A stretch of DNA of 64,000 bases from Devosia ureilytica (GCF_024273195.1 NZ_JAMZCU010000003.1:62001-126000), one strand, 5' to 3'. Shown: positions 9,001 to 19,354, counted from the stretch's first letter. Notes: generated by a model not told the origin, from the sequence alone. Numbers and translations are program-made.

Positions 9001-10701
9001 CTATTTCTTCTTGGTCTTGGCTGCGCCCTTTTCGACGGTGACCTCGGTGCGCTCGCCGCCAGAAACGCTGAACGGTGTCTCGGTCACGGTATCGTCGGCA
9101 TAGCGCGTCACGGCAACATATTCGCCCGCCGGCAGGGTCGTCTGGTACTCGGCACCGAAACCATAGCCAACCTCGACGCGATTCCCCTGAATGTCCTTTT
9201 TGGCAGCATAAAGATTGAAGGCATCGGTTTCGGGCATGGTCAGGGACACGACCCCGGCATCAAGAATGCCCATGACCTCGACGCGCTCGCCGCTCTTGAC
9301 CGCAAAGGGCACCTCGACCGAGGCCGCGTCCAACTTGAGCACGGCGACATAGTCACCCGGCGGCAGATCGAACGTATTGGCAGGGCCAAAGCCATAGCCC
9401 ACTTCCTCGCGCGATCCGTCGATGGTCTTGGCTGCCTTGTAGACATTGACGGCCATGCCACCATCTTCCACCGCCATGCCTTCGACATAGCTTGCATCGA
9501 TCACCGCCAGGCCAACGCCAAGGACAATGTCCTTTTCGATGGTTTCGCCGGCCGCAAGATCGAAGGTCTCGACATGTTCGCCGGCGCCTATCGTGACCGT
9601 CAGGGTCTGCTCGCCGGCCGGAAGGCGGAAAGTGCTTTCACCATAGCCGGTGGTCGGTCCACCGCCAGGATAGGCAACTGAAACCGCTGCATCGTCGGCG
9701 ACAGGCTCGCCTTCAGCCGAGAAGGGACGAACGACGAGCAGGCCGGCGTTGAGCACGAAATGCGGCTCGATCACCTCGCCGGCCACAACCGTGATCGGCT
9801 GGTCGACCATGACGGCACCCCATTCGGCGCGCATGATATAGTCGCCCGGCTCCATGTCGATCTGGGCCCCGGAATGATATTCTGTGCGGATCCATTCGCC
9901 GGCAGCGCCATCAGCACCGACCGTGTGGAAGCTCCAGACGAGATCCGCCATGTCGTCGACCAGATCGGGTCCACCCTCGGTCAGCGATGCCGTGGGGGCA
10001 ACCGTGTAGCCCAGAACCGCAGGCTCGGGTTCGGGGGCGGGTTCCGGTTCGGGCGCCGGTTCGGGCTCCACCTGGGCCGCTTCGGCCACCGTGGCGGTCA
10101 ACGCATCGACGAGGTCGCCGCCATTCTGCGCCGAAAGATACTTGCCGCCGGTGTTTTCGGCCAGGCACGCGACCTGGCGGCCTTCCTCATCGGACAGGCC
10201 AAAACCGAGCACATGGGTGGTGAAATCAATGCCCTGGGTCTCAAGATCGCTGCCCAATGCGCAGGGATCGACTTCGCAGGTTTCGAGCCCATCGGTGATC
10301 AGGATGACCGTCGCCTTGTTCTCGGTAAAGCGCAGTTCCTCGGCCGCGAGGCGGACCGCATCGCTGAGCGGGGTCATGCCCTTGGGGTTGATGTCGTCAG
10401 CCGCCGCTGCAATCGCCGCGCCAGTGCCCGCCGCCGGGTCCACCAGCATTTCGATATCGGCGCAATTGCCCTTCTCGCGATGGCCATAAGTCATGAAACC
10501 CAACTCGAGATCGGCCGGCAATTCAGCCAGCACCGAGGCCAGGGTTTCGCGCGCAATGGTGATGCGCGCTTCGCCATCGATCTGCGCCCACATCGAGCCG
10601 GACCCATCGAGCACGATAATGGCCCGCTCGGCTGCCAAGGCTGGAAATGCCAGTCCCAGCGCCAAAGCGGCGCCCAAAATGGCCTTGTTCAGTAATTTCA
10701 T
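9001..10701 (-). CDS. Exported von Willebrand factor A protein with repeated C-terminal beta modules
   Basis: 566 aa. A signal peptide (residues 1-23) leads directly into a VWA domain (about 26-205) with an intact MIDAS: D32-G-S-G-S36, a threonine in NPKGMTPLSDA and an aspartate in ILITDGLE. A linker of Pro-Glu repeats (about 215-235) joins it to a long C-terminal part built of repeated modules of about 80-90 residues. The two best copies share EVGYGFG, then LPxGxYVAV, then PFxVxxGERxEV (starting near 430 and 510); weaker copies lie between 250 and 420. The tail is lysine-rich. VWA domains bind ligands through a metal ion; the ligand here is unknown. Nearest relatives I can think of are TerY/YfbK-like VWA proteins, but the modules are different. 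Confidence 0.85.
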   Translation of the reverse strand: MKLLNKAILGAALALGLAFPALAAERAIIVLDGSGSMWAQIDGEARITIARETLASVLAELPADLELGFMTYGHREKGNCADIEMLVDPAAGTGAAIAAAADDINPKGMTPLSDAVRLAAEELRFTENKATVILITDGLETCEVDPCALGSDLETQGIDFTTHVLGFGLSDEEGRQVACLAENTGGKYLSAQNGGDLVDALTATVAEAAQVEPEPAPEPEPAPEPEPAVLGYTVAPTASLTEGGPDLVDDMADLVWSFHTVGADGAAGEWIRTEYHSGAQIDMEPGDYIMRAEWGAVMVDQPITVVAGEVIEPHFVLNAGLLVVRPFSAEGEPVADDAAVSVAYPGGGPTTGYGESTFRLPAGEQTLTVTIGAGEHVETFDLAAGETIEKDIVLGVGLAVIDASYVEGMAVEDGGMAVNVYKAAKTIDGSREEVGYGFGPANTFDLPPGDYVAVLKLDAASVEVPFAVKSGERVEVMGILDAGVVSLTMPETDAFNLYAAKKDIQGNRVEVGYGFGAEYQTTLPAGEYVAVTRYADDTVTETPFSVSGGERTEVTVEKGAAKTKKK

Positions 10702-10866
10702 TGAATGCCCTCCAAAATAGCATCGCCACGACCCGGCGACTGCGCGCTAAAAAGCCATGCGGACGATGAAGCCAGCATGAATGAGCGGTTCAGACTTGGC
10801 CTCTATTCTGCCGCCGCAATATGACTAGTTTCGCTGGTAAATGATCGCGCGAACAGGGGGATAATC

Positions 10867-11874
10867 ATGCAGCGTCGTTATTGGGTCGGCCTCATTATTC
10901 TGGCGCTGGGCACGGGACTATACGTGTTCAACGCCAGCTGGCGGGTTGACCCTGCGAGCGGTGGAGACACCCGGCTTATTGCACATCGTGGCGTTCACCA
11001 AACCTTCAACCGCGACGACCTCGATAGTGACACCTGCACCGCCGAACGTATCGACCCGCCGCGTCATGGCCTGCTGGAAAATACAATTCCCTCGATGCAA
11101 GCCGCCTTCGCATCCGGCGCCGACATCGTCGAGCTTGATGTGCATCCCACAACCGACGGTCAATTTGCCGTTTTGCACGACTGGACCGTGGACTGTCGTA
11201 CCGAGGGTAGTGGCGAGACCCGGTCCCATTCCATGGCCGACCTGCGCGCGCTCGATATCGGTTATGGCTATACCGCCGACGGTGGCGAGAGTTACCCCTT
11301 TCGCGGGGCCGGCATTGGGCAGATGCCCGAGCTCAAGGACGTGCTGCGGGCAATGCCGGAGCAGCACTTCCTGATCAATTTCAAGAGCCGCGAAGCGCGC
11401 GAGGGCGATATGCTCGGAACGCTCATGGCGGAACACCCCGAATGGCGCGCCGCCGTTTGGGGCGCCTACGGCGGCGACGAGCCGACCTATCGTGCGGCCG
11501 GCGCGATTGATGGGCTGGCGGTCTGGTCACGGCGCGGGCTGGTCGATTGTCTTGGCCAATATCTGGCGCTGGGATGGAGCGGCTTCGTGCCCGGCGCCTG
11601 CCATGACACCAAGGTCATGATTCCCATCAATATTGCCCCCTGGCTCTGGGGTTGGCCAAACCTCTTGCAACAACGCATGAGCGATGCCGGAAGCGAGATT
11701 ATCCTCCTTGGCCCCTATGACGCCGGCGACCCGGGCACCGCCGGGATAGACGATATTGAAACGCTGGCGCAGGTTCCGCCCAACTTCTCGGGTTATCTCT
11801 GGACCAATCGCATCGAGATAATAGGCCCGGCATGGACCGGCGCGAGGCCGGTAGATATCCCGCCCGCCCCCTGA
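10867..11874 (+). CDS. Glycerophosphodiester phosphodiesterase family protein, membrane-anchored
   Basis: 335 aa. An N-terminal hydrophobic segment (residues 5-22) probably anchors the protein facing the periplasm. The GDPD catalytic residues are present: H40-R41, E71-N72 in LLENTIPS, E89/D91/H93 in VELDVHPT, and H104 in AVLHD. The family hydrolyses glycerophosphodiesters to glycerol-3-phosphate and an alcohol. A 24-residue insertion between HRG and ENT (residues 46-69, with a Cys) is unusual for the family, so the substrate may differ. AGGGGGAT lies just before ATG 10867. Divergent from the VWA gene. Confidence 0.85.
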   Translation: MQRRYWVGLIILALGTGLYVFNASWRVDPASGGDTRLIAHRGVHQTFNRDDLDSDTCTAERIDPPRHGLLENTIPSMQAAFASGADIVELDVHPTTDGQFAVLHDWTVDCRTEGSGETRSHSMADLRALDIGYGYTADGGESYPFRGAGIGQMPELKDVLRAMPEQHFLINFKSREAREGDMLGTLMAEHPEWRAAVWGAYGGDEPTYRAAGAIDGLAVWSRRGLVDCLGQYLALGWSGFVPGACHDTKVMIPINIAPWLWGWPNLLQQRMSDAGSEIILLGPYDAGDPGTAGIDDIETLAQVPPNFSGYLWTNRIEIIGPAWTGARPVDIPPAP

Positions 11875-11949
11875 TGACGGGGGGCGGCACTCCTTGTATG
11901 GTAACGCCATACCGTTCCGAGTCTTCCCCATTTCATTGGATAGTTTGAG

Positions 11950-12834
11950 ATGCCCGTTGGCGTCGTATTTGCCTTTCTGGCCTATGCCATCTTTTCGATG
12001 GCCGATGCCCTGATCAAAACCACCGGATCGAGCCTGTCGGTGTTTGAGATCGCCTTCTTCACCACCAGTTTTTCCATCATCCCAGCCATGCTGACAAAGC
12101 GCGGCGAACGCTGGCGCGACGCCTACAAGCTGCACCACCCCTGGCTGGTGCATCTGCGCTGCCTGACCGCCATTTCGGGCACGGCCTGCGTGATGTACGC
12201 CTTCACCCACATCGCCTTTGCCGATGTCTATTCCATTGGCTTCACCACGCCGCTATTTGTCACGCTGCTCTCGGTGCTGCTGCTGCGCGAGCATGTGGCT
12301 CTGCATCGCTGGGTCCTGCTGTTCATCAGCTTTCTGGGCGTGGTCCTGGTCATCCGCCCCGGCCTGCGGGAACTCGAAACCGGCCATTTCGTGATGATGG
12401 CCGGCGCCGTGTTCGGCGCCATCACCACCACGGTCCTGCGCCATGTCGCACCCAAGGAGCGCCGGGTGAGTCTCGTCGGCCTGCAGGTGCTTTATTCGGC
12501 TATCGTCAATTTCGTGCTGATGTTGCCCACCTTCGTGGTTCCAACACTTGAACAATTGGCAATGCTGCTGGGGATTGGCCTGTTAGGCGGCGTGGGCGGC
12601 CTGCTGCTGATCCAGGCCAGCAAGCAGACCCCGGCCAACCTGATCGCGCCGGTGCAATACAGCCAGCTGATCTGGGCGATCCTTTTCGGAGCGCTGTTCT
12701 TTGGCGAATACCCCGATTGGATTGCCATCGTCGGCATGCTGGTGGTCGTGGGCGCGGGGCTTCTCAATGTGCTGACCGAGAGAACCCCCATCCGCTGGAA
12801 GCCGCGCATCTTCTTCTTCCGCATCGGCCAATAG
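11950..12834 (+). CDS. DMT superfamily permease (EamA domain)
   Basis: 294 aa with ten predicted transmembrane segments in two EamA repeats (about residues 3-135 and 150-280). Typical features are the Thr/Pro-rich loop FADVYSIGFTTPLFVTLLS and the end of repeat 2, FGALFFGEYPDWIAIVGM. Such proteins export or import small metabolites; the substrate cannot be inferred. It starts 75 bp after the GDPD gene on the same strand and may share its transcript. Confidence 0.85.
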   Translation: MPVGVVFAFLAYAIFSMADALIKTTGSSLSVFEIAFFTTSFSIIPAMLTKRGERWRDAYKLHHPWLVHLRCLTAISGTACVMYAFTHIAFADVYSIGFTTPLFVTLLSVLLLREHVALHRWVLLFISFLGVVLVIRPGLRELETGHFVMMAGAVFGAITTTVLRHVAPKERRVSLVGLQVLYSAIVNFVLMLPTFVVPTLEQLAMLLGIGLLGGVGGLLLIQASKQTPANLIAPVQYSQLIWAILFGALFFGEYPDWIAIVGMLVVVGAGLLNVLTERTPIRWKPRIFFFRIGQ

Positions 12835-12847
12835 CCCGGGGACGCCA

Positions 12848-12876
12848 CAAAAAACCCCGCGTCAATGGCGCGGGGC
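12848..12876 (-). terminator. Rho-independent terminator of alaS
   Basis: A 7-bp GC stem (12855-12861 and 12869-12875) next to an A-run on the plus strand, which is a T-run on the minus strand after alaS. It could also serve the DMT permease gene coming from the other side. Confidence 0.75.
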
Positions 12877-12902
12877 TTCAGCTTGGGAATGCGTGCTCGC
12901 TG

Positions 12903-15542
12903 CTAGAGCAGCGCGCGAATGGCGGCGATGGCGTCGTCGGCCTTGTGGCCATCAGGACCACCGCCCTGCGCCATGTCGGGGCGGCCGCCACCGCCCTGCC
13001 CGCCCAGCGCTGCCGTCGCCGACTTGATCAGCGTGCCCGCAGCATAGCGGCCGGTGAGATCATCGGTGACGCCAATGGCCACGGTGCCCTTGCCGTCCTC
13101 ACCCTTGAGCACGAGGATGACCACCCCCGAGCCAATGCGCTTCTTCTCGGCATCGACCACGCTCTTGATGTCCTTGGCCGCGACGCCTTCGACAACGCGC
13201 CCGACAAAGGTGACGCCATTGACGGTTTCCCCGGCATTGCCGCCTTCACCGCCGCCGCCCAAAGCCAACTTCTGGCGCGCATCGGCCAGCGCCTTCTCGG
13301 AGCGCTTGAGCTGATCCTGAAGCGCCTCGATCCGGTCCAGCACCTCGTGTGTGCCTGAGCGCAGGAGGCCGGCGGCTGACGAAACAATGGCCGTGCTGGC
13401 ATTGCCACGATGGCGGGCCGCCGTACCCGTTAGCGCCTCGATGCGACGCACGCCGGCCGCGACCGCACTCTCGGCCACAACCGAGACCAGGCCGATGTCG
13501 CCGGTGCGGCGCACATGGGTGCCGCCGCACAGCTCGACCGACCAGCCAAGACCATTGCCAGTGGGTTCCCCCATCGAGACAACGCGCACCTCGTCGCCAT
13601 ACTTTTCGCCAAACAGCGCCCGCGCGCCCGAATCCTTTGCTTCCTCGACGCCCATCAACCGGGTTTCGACCGGGGTGTTCTGAAGGATGATGGAATTGGC
13701 GATATCCTCGACCTCGGCCATTTCCTGCGGGGTCATCGGCTTGGTGTGAACAAAGTCAAAGCGCAGACGGTCCGCCGAAACCATCGATCCCTTCTGGGCG
13801 ACATGATCGCCGAGCACCAGGCGCAGGGCCTCGTGCAGCAGGTGGGTAGCCGAGTGATTGGCCCGAATGGAGCTGCGACGGCCATGGTCGACCAGGAGTT
13901 CCACGGCCTGGCCGCGCTTCAACGTGCCTTCGGTGACGCTCACCTTGTGGGCGAACACGCCATGGTGCTTGCCGGTGTCGGACACCGTAGCCACCACGCC
14001 TTCACCCTTGATGGTGCCGGTGTCGCCAACCTGGCCGCCGCTTTCGCCATAGAACGGGGTCTGGTTGACCACCACGATGCCGTCCTGCCCCGCGGCAATG
14101 GCATCGACTTCGACGCCATCCACCAGAAGCGCGGTGACTTCACCTTCGGCGGTCTCGGTCTCATAGCCGAGGAATTCCGTGGGTCCCAGCTTGTCGGCAA
14201 GGCCATACCAAACCGTGTCGGTGGCCGCCTCGCCCGAGCCGGCCCAATTCTTGCGGGCCTCGGCCTTCTGCTGGGCCATGGCGGCATCGAAACCGGCCTG
14301 GTCGACGCTGATATTGCGCGACCGCAGAGCGTCCTGGGTCAGGTCGAGCGGGAAACCAAACGTGTCATAGAGCTTGAAGGCCGTGGCACCATCGAGCGTC
14401 GCACCATCTCCCAGATCGGCGGTTTCAGCCTCGAGAATCTGGAGGCCGCGACCGAGGGTCTTGAGGAAGCGCCCCTCTTCGAGACGCACGGTCTCTGCGA
14501 TCATGGCTTCGCCACGGCTCAACTCGGGATAGGCCTGGCCCATCTCGCGCACCAGGGTCGGCACCAGCTTGTGGATGACCGGCTCATTGGCGCCCAACAG
14601 GGTCGCGTGACGCATGGCGCGGCGCATGATGCGGCGCAGGACATAGCCGCGACCTTCATTGGACGGCAGCACGCCCTCGGCAATCAGGAAGCTCATCGAG
14701 CGCAGATGGTCGGCGATGACGCGCAGGCTCCGATTGCCCGGGCCGTTCACATCGGCATTGGTGGCGTTGGCCGCCGCACCGATCAGCGCCTTGAACAGGT
14801 CGATGTCGTAATTGTCGTGCACGCCCTGCATCACGGCGGCAATGCGCTCAAGACCCATGCCGGTATCGATGGACGGACGGGGCAGGCCGGTGCGCGAACC
14901 ATCGGCATGCTGCTCGAACTGCATGAAAACGAGGTTCCAGATCTCGATCCAGCGGTCGCCGTCCTCGTCGGGCGAGCCCGGAGGACCGCCCCAGACCTTG
15001 TCGCCATGGTCATAGAAGATTTCCGAACACGGACCGCACGGCCCGGTATCGCCCATCTGCCAGAAGTTCGACTTGGCCCCGAGCCGCACGATGCGATCCT
15101 CGGAAAGGCCGGCGATCTTTTTCCAAAGCTCCATTGCCTCGTCATCGTCCTCATAGACGGTGACCATCAGCTTGTCCTTGGGCAACTCCCAATCCTTGGT
15201 GAGCAGGTTCCAGGCCAGTTCGATGGCGCGATCCTTGAAATAATCACCAAACGAGAAATTGCCGAGCATTTCAAAGAAGGTGTGGTGGCGCGCGGTAAAT
15301 CCGACATTGTCGAGATCATTGTGCTTGCCACCGGCGCGCACGCATTTCTGTGCCGTCGTCGCCGTCGAATAGGGGCGCTTTTCGACGCCGGTAAACACGT
15401 TCTTGAACTGCACCATGCCCGCATTGGTGAACATCAGGGTCGGATCATTGCGCGGCACCAGCGGGCTGGACGACACGGCCTCATGCCCATTGCGGGCAAA
15501 ATAGCCGGTAAAGCTCGAACGGAGATCGTTTACGCTGGTCAT
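12903..15542 (-). CDS. alaS: Alanyl-tRNA synthetase
   Basis: 879 aa, full length for bacterial AlaS, which charges tRNA-Ala and clears mischarged Ser and Gly. The class II catalytic core is at the N-terminus ([15 protein letters not shown], then [15 protein letters not shown]). The editing domain has its zinc ligands H563 and H567 in NHSATHLLH and C672 and H676 in CGGTH. The C-Ala domain ends with the glycine-rich [15 protein letters not shown]. The frame stays open to 15674, but the start at 15542 ([11 protein letters not shown]) matches the family. RecA lies immediately upstream on the same strand, as in many alphaproteobacteria. Confidence 0.97.
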   Translation of the reverse strand: MTSVNDLRSSFTGYFARNGHEAVSSSPLVPRNDPTLMFTNAGMVQFKNVFTGVEKRPYSTATTAQKCVRAGGKHNDLDNVGFTARHHTFFEMLGNFSFGDYFKDRAIELAWNLLTKDWELPKDKLMVTVYEDDDEAMELWKKIAGLSEDRIVRLGAKSNFWQMGDTGPCGPCSEIFYDHGDKVWGGPPGSPDEDGDRWIEIWNLVFMQFEQHADGSRTGLPRPSIDTGMGLERIAAVMQGVHDNYDIDLFKALIGAAANATNADVNGPGNRSLRVIADHLRSMSFLIAEGVLPSNEGRGYVLRRIMRRAMRHATLLGANEPVIHKLVPTLVREMGQAYPELSRGEAMIAETVRLEEGRFLKTLGRGLQILEAETADLGDGATLDGATAFKLYDTFGFPLDLTQDALRSRNISVDQAGFDAAMAQQKAEARKNWAGSGEAATDTVWYGLADKLGPTEFLGYETETAEGEVTALLVDGVEVDAIAAGQDGIVVVNQTPFYGESGGQVGDTGTIKGEGVVATVSDTGKHHGVFAHKVSVTEGTLKRGQAVELLVDHGRRSSIRANHSATHLLHEALRLVLGDHVAQKGSMVSADRLRFDFVHTKPMTPQEMAEVEDIANSIILQNTPVETRLMGVEEAKDSGARALFGEKYGDEVRVVSMGEPTGNGLGWSVELCGGTHVRRTGDIGLVSVVAESAVAAGVRRIEALTGTAARHRGNASTAIVSSAAGLLRSGTHEVLDRIEALQDQLKRSEKALADARQKLALGGGGEGGNAGETVNGVTFVGRVVEGVAAKDIKSVVDAEKKRIGSGVVILVLKGEDGKGTVAIGVTDDLTGRYAAGTLIKSATAALGGQGGGGRPDMAQGGGPDGHKADDAIAAIRALL

Positions 15543-15664
15543 GCAGAGGCTTTCATGGCGAGCGGACGCGGACGCGCCCAAAGAGAAATTTCGAGGGCTT
15601 TCTATCCCGCAGGCCTTGGGCCTGTCCAGCATGGCGAAGCCGTCCGGGGATGCCAAAAGACAAG

Positions 15665-15691
15665 AAAAAGGCACCGGAAGACCGGTGCCTT
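15665..15691 (-). terminator. Rho-independent terminator of recA
   Basis: Ten-bp stem (15668-15677 and 15682-15691) bordered by an A-run on the plus strand, giving a T-run after recA on the minus strand. It separates recA from alaS. Confidence 0.85.
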
Positions 15692-15717
15692 AACGAGTGA
15701 GCATGGGATCGGGGAGG

Positions 15718-16791
15718 TTACTCGTCGCTGTCGGTGGGGTCGTCCCCGCCGGCAACGAGCAAAACTTCACCCAACAAGCCCGAACTTTCGCGCACACCAT
15801 GTTCGATTGTGGCCGCAATCTCGGGATTGTCCTTGAGGAACTGCCGCGAATTTTCGCGGCCCTGGCCGAGGCGCTGGCTGTCCCAGGAGAACCAGGCGCC
15901 GGACTTCTCGACAATGCCGGCCTTGACGCCCAGATCGAGCAATTCACCCGTCTTGGAAATGCCTTCGCCATACATGATGTCGAACTCAACCTGACGGAAG
16001 GGCGGGGCCAGCTTGTTCTTGACCACTTTCACGCGGGTCTGGTTGCCCACGATCTCTTCGCGGTCCTTGAGCGCGCCGATGCGGCGGATGTCGAGGCGTA
16101 CCGAGGCATAGAACTTGAGCGCATTGCCGCCCGTGGTGGTCTCGGGCGAGCCATACATCACGCCGATCTTCATGCGGATCTGGTTGATGAAGATGACCAG
16201 ACACTTGGACTTGGAAATCGACGAGGTCAGCTTTCGCATGGCCTGGCTCATCAGGCGGGCCTGCAGACCCGGCAGGCTGTCGCCCATTTCGCCTTCGAGT
16301 TCGGCGCGCGGCGTGAGCGCGGCAACCGAGTCGACCACCAGCACGTCGATGGCGCCGGAGCGCACCAGCGTGTCGGTGATTTCGAGTGCCTGCTCGCCAG
16401 CGTCAGGCTGGGATATCAGCAGATCATCGACATTAACGCCCAGCTTGCGCGCATAAATCGGATCAAGCGCGTGCTCCGCATCGACAAAAGCGCAAATACC
16501 GCCCTTGCGCTGCGCTTCGGCAATGACATGCAGCGCCAATGTGGTCTTGCCCGAGCTTTCGGGCCCGAAAATCTCGACGATGCGGCCCTTTGGCAGACCG
16601 CCAATGCCCAGCGCAATGTCGAGGCCCAATGATCCGGTTGAAATCGACTCAACCTCGATGGAGGACGCTTCGCCAAGGCGCATAATCGAGCCCTTGCCGA
16701 AATTTCGCTCGATCTGGCTCAGCGCGGCCGCGAGAGCCTTATCCTTATCCATCGAACCACCCTCTACAACGCGAAGCGGCGAAGCTGCCAT
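15718..16791 (-). CDS. recA: Recombinase RecA
   Basis: 357 aa strand-exchange ATPase that also triggers LexA self-cleavage in the SOS response. Walker A GPESSGKT is at residues 76-83, followed by [10 protein letters not shown], the Walker B region [11 protein letters not shown], loop L1 around [17 protein letters not shown] and loop L2 around [22 protein letters not shown] (both mentioned by their ends). The acidic tail ends [11 protein letters not shown] 16791 follows AAGGAG and gives the alphaproteobacterial N-terminus; an internal ATG at codon 14 is less likely. Two SOS-box-like sites lie upstream. Confidence 0.99.
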   Translation of the reverse strand: MAASPLRVVEGGSMDKDKALAAALSQIERNFGKGSIMRLGEASSIEVESISTGSLGLDIALGIGGLPKGRIVEIFGPESSGKTTLALHVIAEAQRKGGICAFVDAEHALDPIYARKLGVNVDDLLISQPDAGEQALEITDTLVRSGAIDVLVVDSVAALTPRAELEGEMGDSLPGLQARLMSQAMRKLTSSISKSKCLVIFINQIRMKIGVMYGSPETTTGGNALKFYASVRLDIRRIGALKDREEIVGNQTRVKVVKNKLAPPFRQVEFDIMYGEGISKTGELLDLGVKAGIVEKSGAWFSWDSQRLGQGRENSRQFLKDNPEIAATIEHGVRESSGLLGEVLLVAGGDDPTDSDE

Positions 16792-16874
16792 AATGCTGTC
16801 TCCTTATTTCACGCTCTCGAAACCCGTGCAACGAGAGGCGGCTGATGCCAATGTCTTTATTCCGTGCTTTATTT

Positions 16875-16889
16875 GTTCTCATTTTGTTT
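16875..16889 (-). promoter_or_regulatory. LexA (SOS) box, near-consensus GTTC-N7-GTTT
   Basis: Alphaproteobacterial LexA binds the direct repeat GTTC-N7-GTTC (GAAC-N7-GAAC on the other strand). This site differs at one base and lies about 85 bases upstream of the recA start. Confidence 0.65.
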
Positions 16890-16902
16890 CACTCTCGTCA
16901 AG

Positions 16903-16917
16903 GGACAAAATAAGAAC
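16903..16917 (-). promoter_or_regulatory. LexA (SOS) box, near-consensus GGAC-N7-GAAC
   Basis: A second direct repeat with one mismatch to GAAC-N7-GAAC, 13 bases beyond the first box. Either or both could be the operator of recA; which one is used cannot be told by eye. Confidence 0.5.
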
Positions 16918-17067
16918 ATCGCACAACCAGACCGGAGACGGCGCTCGCCTGCTGATAGGGCGATTCTGCCCGTCTCGTCAGCCTGATTGCAAAAGTATGA
17001 TTTTTGACTGGACAGTTTGGCTGCGGACACGTTTTATGCGGCCAAATTCTTTGCCAAGGACCGCCCC

Positions 17068-18063
17068 ATGCACCTGATCCAGTTTTTCGATGACAAGGGA
17101 AACCGCGCCGTCGGCGTCACCCGGGGGGGCGACACCCGCCGGGTCAACGGCGTTTCGAGCGTCTATGAACTGGTGCAAAAGGCACTGGCGGGTGCCGGTG
17201 GCCTTGCCGCCACTGTCGAGGCGGCCGGACTGGGCGAAACATTGGACAAGCTGGCGCTCGCCCGCGAGGGGCGTCTGCTCGCACCCATCGACCATCCCGA
17301 CGCTGCGCACCTGCATGTCACCGGCACCGGCCTGACCCACCTTGGTTCGGCGGCCACCCGCGACGCCATGCACAAGGCCAATGGCGAAAAGCCGGCCGGC
17401 GAGTTGACCGACAGCATGAAAATGTTTCGCATGGGGCTCGAGAACGGCAAACCAGCCCCGGGCGAAAAGGGCGTGCAGCCTGAGTGGTTCTACAAGGGCA
17501 ATGGCCATATCGTCGCCAATCCGGGCAAGGCTATTCCCTCCCCGTCCTTCGCGCTCGATGCTGGCGAAGAGCCTGAAATTGCCGGCATCTATGTGATCGA
17601 TCAGAATGGCCAGCCACGCCGCCTCGGTTTTGCCCTGGGCAACGAATTTTCCGATCACGTCACCGAGCGGATCAACTATCTCTATCTGGCCCATTCCAAG
17701 CTGCGCGCCTGTTCCTTTGGGCCAGAGCTGCGGGTCGGCGACCTGCCGCGCCATATCGAGGGCAAGTCGCGCATTATTCGCGACGGCAAGGTGTTGTGGG
17801 AAAAGCCGTTCCTCTCGGGCGAGGACAACATGAGCCACACCATTGCCAACCTCGAATATCACCACTTCAAATATGACCTGTTCTGCCAGCCCGGCGACGT
17901 CCACGTGCACATGTTCGGCACGGCGACGCTGAGCTTTGCGGATGGCATTTCCACCCAGAACGGCGACACCTTCGAAATCGAGGAAAGCCAGTTCGGCCTG
18001 CCGCTGCGCAATCCGGTGCACGTTGAGGCGGAAAAGCCGGTGGTGATTGCAGGGATTTACTGA
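17068..18063 (+). CDS. Fumarylacetoacetate hydrolase family protein (GguC/AraD1-like)
   Basis: 331 aa. The C-terminal half carries the FAH fold with KPxxF-type and metal-site stretches (AGEEPEIAGIYVIDQNGQP, GFALGNEFSDHVTERINYLYLAHSK cited by ends, and FGPELRVGDLP). The whole-length pattern resembles the GguC/AraD1 branch found beside sugar-uptake genes in Agrobacterium, which is linked to non-phosphorylated pentose breakdown (2-keto-3-deoxy-arabonate type chemistry). ATG 17068 follows AAGGA. An aldo/keto reductase gene downstream on the same strand fits a sugar-oxidation context, but a 212-bp repeat-filled gap separates them, so shared transcription is uncertain. Confidence 0.75.
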   Translation: MHLIQFFDDKGNRAVGVTRGGDTRRVNGVSSVYELVQKALAGAGGLAATVEAAGLGETLDKLALAREGRLLAPIDHPDAAHLHVTGTGLTHLGSAATRDAMHKANGEKPAGELTDSMKMFRMGLENGKPAPGEKGVQPEWFYKGNGHIVANPGKAIPSPSFALDAGEEPEIAGIYVIDQNGQPRRLGFALGNEFSDHVTERINYLYLAHSKLRACSFGPELRVGDLPRHIEGKSRIIRDGKVLWEKPFLSGEDNMSHTIANLEYHHFKYDLFCQPGDVHVHMFGTATLSFADGISTQNGDTFEIEESQFGLPLRNPVHVEAEKPVVIAGIY

Positions 18064-18094
18064 GGCGGCCCGGCGCGGCGTCTCATCCCGAACT

Positions 18095-18194
18095 GCCCTC
18101 GGGCTTGACCCGAGGGCCCCGACCCTCGCGCACAATGTTCAGATCGAGGCTCCCAAATAGCCCTCGGGTCAGGCCCGAGGGCGGGTTGTGCGCG
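18095..18194. repeat. Composite palindromic repeat (two CCCTCGGG/CCCGAGGG hairpins)
   Basis: Two copies of GCCCTCGGG-N5-CCCGAGGGC (18095-18117 and 18160-18182), each followed by one half of an inverted pair CGCGCACAA (18127-18135) and TTGTGCGCG (18186-18194). The same two-hairpin layout recurs at 25622-25696 and 51022-51103. Likely a REP/BIME-like intergenic element; it could also halt transcription between the FAH and AKR genes. Confidence 0.8.
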
Positions 18195-18275
18195 TGGTTA
18201 GTGCCATAGCTGTGGCCCGGCTTTACTCGCACCAACTAACATGTCAGTTATCCGGTGCCCTGACGGAGGATGACG

Positions 18276-19295
18276 ATGACCACGCGCACGTTCGAAAAGC
18301 GCCGCATTGCCCAGACTGATCTCGAGGTCACGACCCTGGGCCTGGGCGGGGCGAGCCTTGCGGGGATTTTCTCTGCCGTACCGGCCGATCAGGCCCGCTC
18401 GACAGTGGCGCACGCCCTCGATATGGGCATCAACTATGTCGATACTGCCCCGCAGTATGGCCTTGGCCGCTCCGAACACCTGATGGGTGACGTGGTGCGC
18501 GGCGCCAATCCGCGCCCGGTGATTTCCACCAAGGTCGGTCGCCGGTTGCGGCCTGTCGATCCGGCCGCACAGGACAAGGGCAACTGGGTCGATCCCCTGC
18601 CCTTCGATCAGGTCTACGATTATACCTATGACGGCATCATGCGCTCGCACGAGGACAGCCTGCAGCGTCTCGGCCTTGAGCGTGTGGACATTCTCTATGT
18701 CCACGATATCGGCGTCGCCACTCATGGCACGGAGGCCAACGCACCGCTTTGGCAGCAACTCGCCTCAGGCGGTTACAGGGCATTGCGCGAATTGCGCGAC
18801 AGCGGCGCCGTCAAGGCTATCGGCCTGGGGGTCAACGAGTGGGAAGTGTGCATGGACGCCCTGGCGCTGGGCGACTGGGACGTGTTTCTGCTGGCGGGGC
18901 GCTATACGCTGCTTGAGCAAACCGCTCTCGAGCCCTTCATGACCACCTGCCTTGCGCGCAAGGCATCCATTGTGGTCGGCGGCCCCTTCAATTCCGGCAT
19001 TCTGGTGGGCGGCGACAAGTTCAACTATGCCAAGGCGCCCGACGATGTGGTGACCCGCGTACGTGCCATCGAGGCGGTCTGCAAATCGTTCAATGTGCCC
19101 CTGCCCGCCGCCGCGCTGCAATTCCCGCTGACCCATCCGGCCGTCTGCAATGTGCTGCCCGGCCCGCGTTCACCGGCCGAACTGGACGGAATTCTGGCAT
19201 GGTGGGACATTCAGATCCCCAATGCGCTCTGGACCACTTTGGCCGATGAAGGCCTTCTCGCGCCCGGCACGCCCGTCCCCGGCGGCTTGGCTTGA
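18276..19295 (+). CDS. Aldo/keto reductase (L-fucose/D-threo-aldose dehydrogenase-like)
   Basis: 339 aa AKR. The catalytic aspartate D56 and tyrosine Y61 lie in NYVDTAPQYGLGRSE, with a lysine in STKVGRR and a histidine in ILYVHDIG. The cofactor end shows PAAALQFPLTHPAVCNVLPG. Members close to this pattern oxidise aldoses such as L-fucose or pyridoxal-type substrates with NAD(P). GGAGG lies six bases before ATG 18276; the ATG at 18270 touches that site directly and is unlikely to be used. The exact sugar is unknown. Confidence 0.85.
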   Translation: MTTRTFEKRRIAQTDLEVTTLGLGGASLAGIFSAVPADQARSTVAHALDMGINYVDTAPQYGLGRSEHLMGDVVRGANPRPVISTKVGRRLRPVDPAAQDKGNWVDPLPFDQVYDYTYDGIMRSHEDSLQRLGLERVDILYVHDIGVATHGTEANAPLWQQLASGGYRALRELRDSGAVKAIGLGVNEWEVCMDALALGDWDVFLLAGRYTLLEQTALEPFMTTCLARKASIVVGGPFNSGILVGGDKFNYAKAPDDVVTRVRAIEAVCKSFNVPLPAAALQFPLTHPAVCNVLPGPRSPAELDGILAWWDIQIPNALWTTLADEGLLAPGTPVPGGLA

Positions 19296-19354
19296 CCGAT
19301 AGCCTGATCCGACCATATAAATAACTATATGGTTTTGTAACTGGATCGTTTGGT

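Noticed and set aside
13515..15836. Very long open frame (773 codons) on the plus strand opposite alaS
   Set aside because: It is a mirror of the alaS codons in GC-rich DNA; the translation is rich in His, Arg, Gly and Asp with no domain, and alaS is certain.
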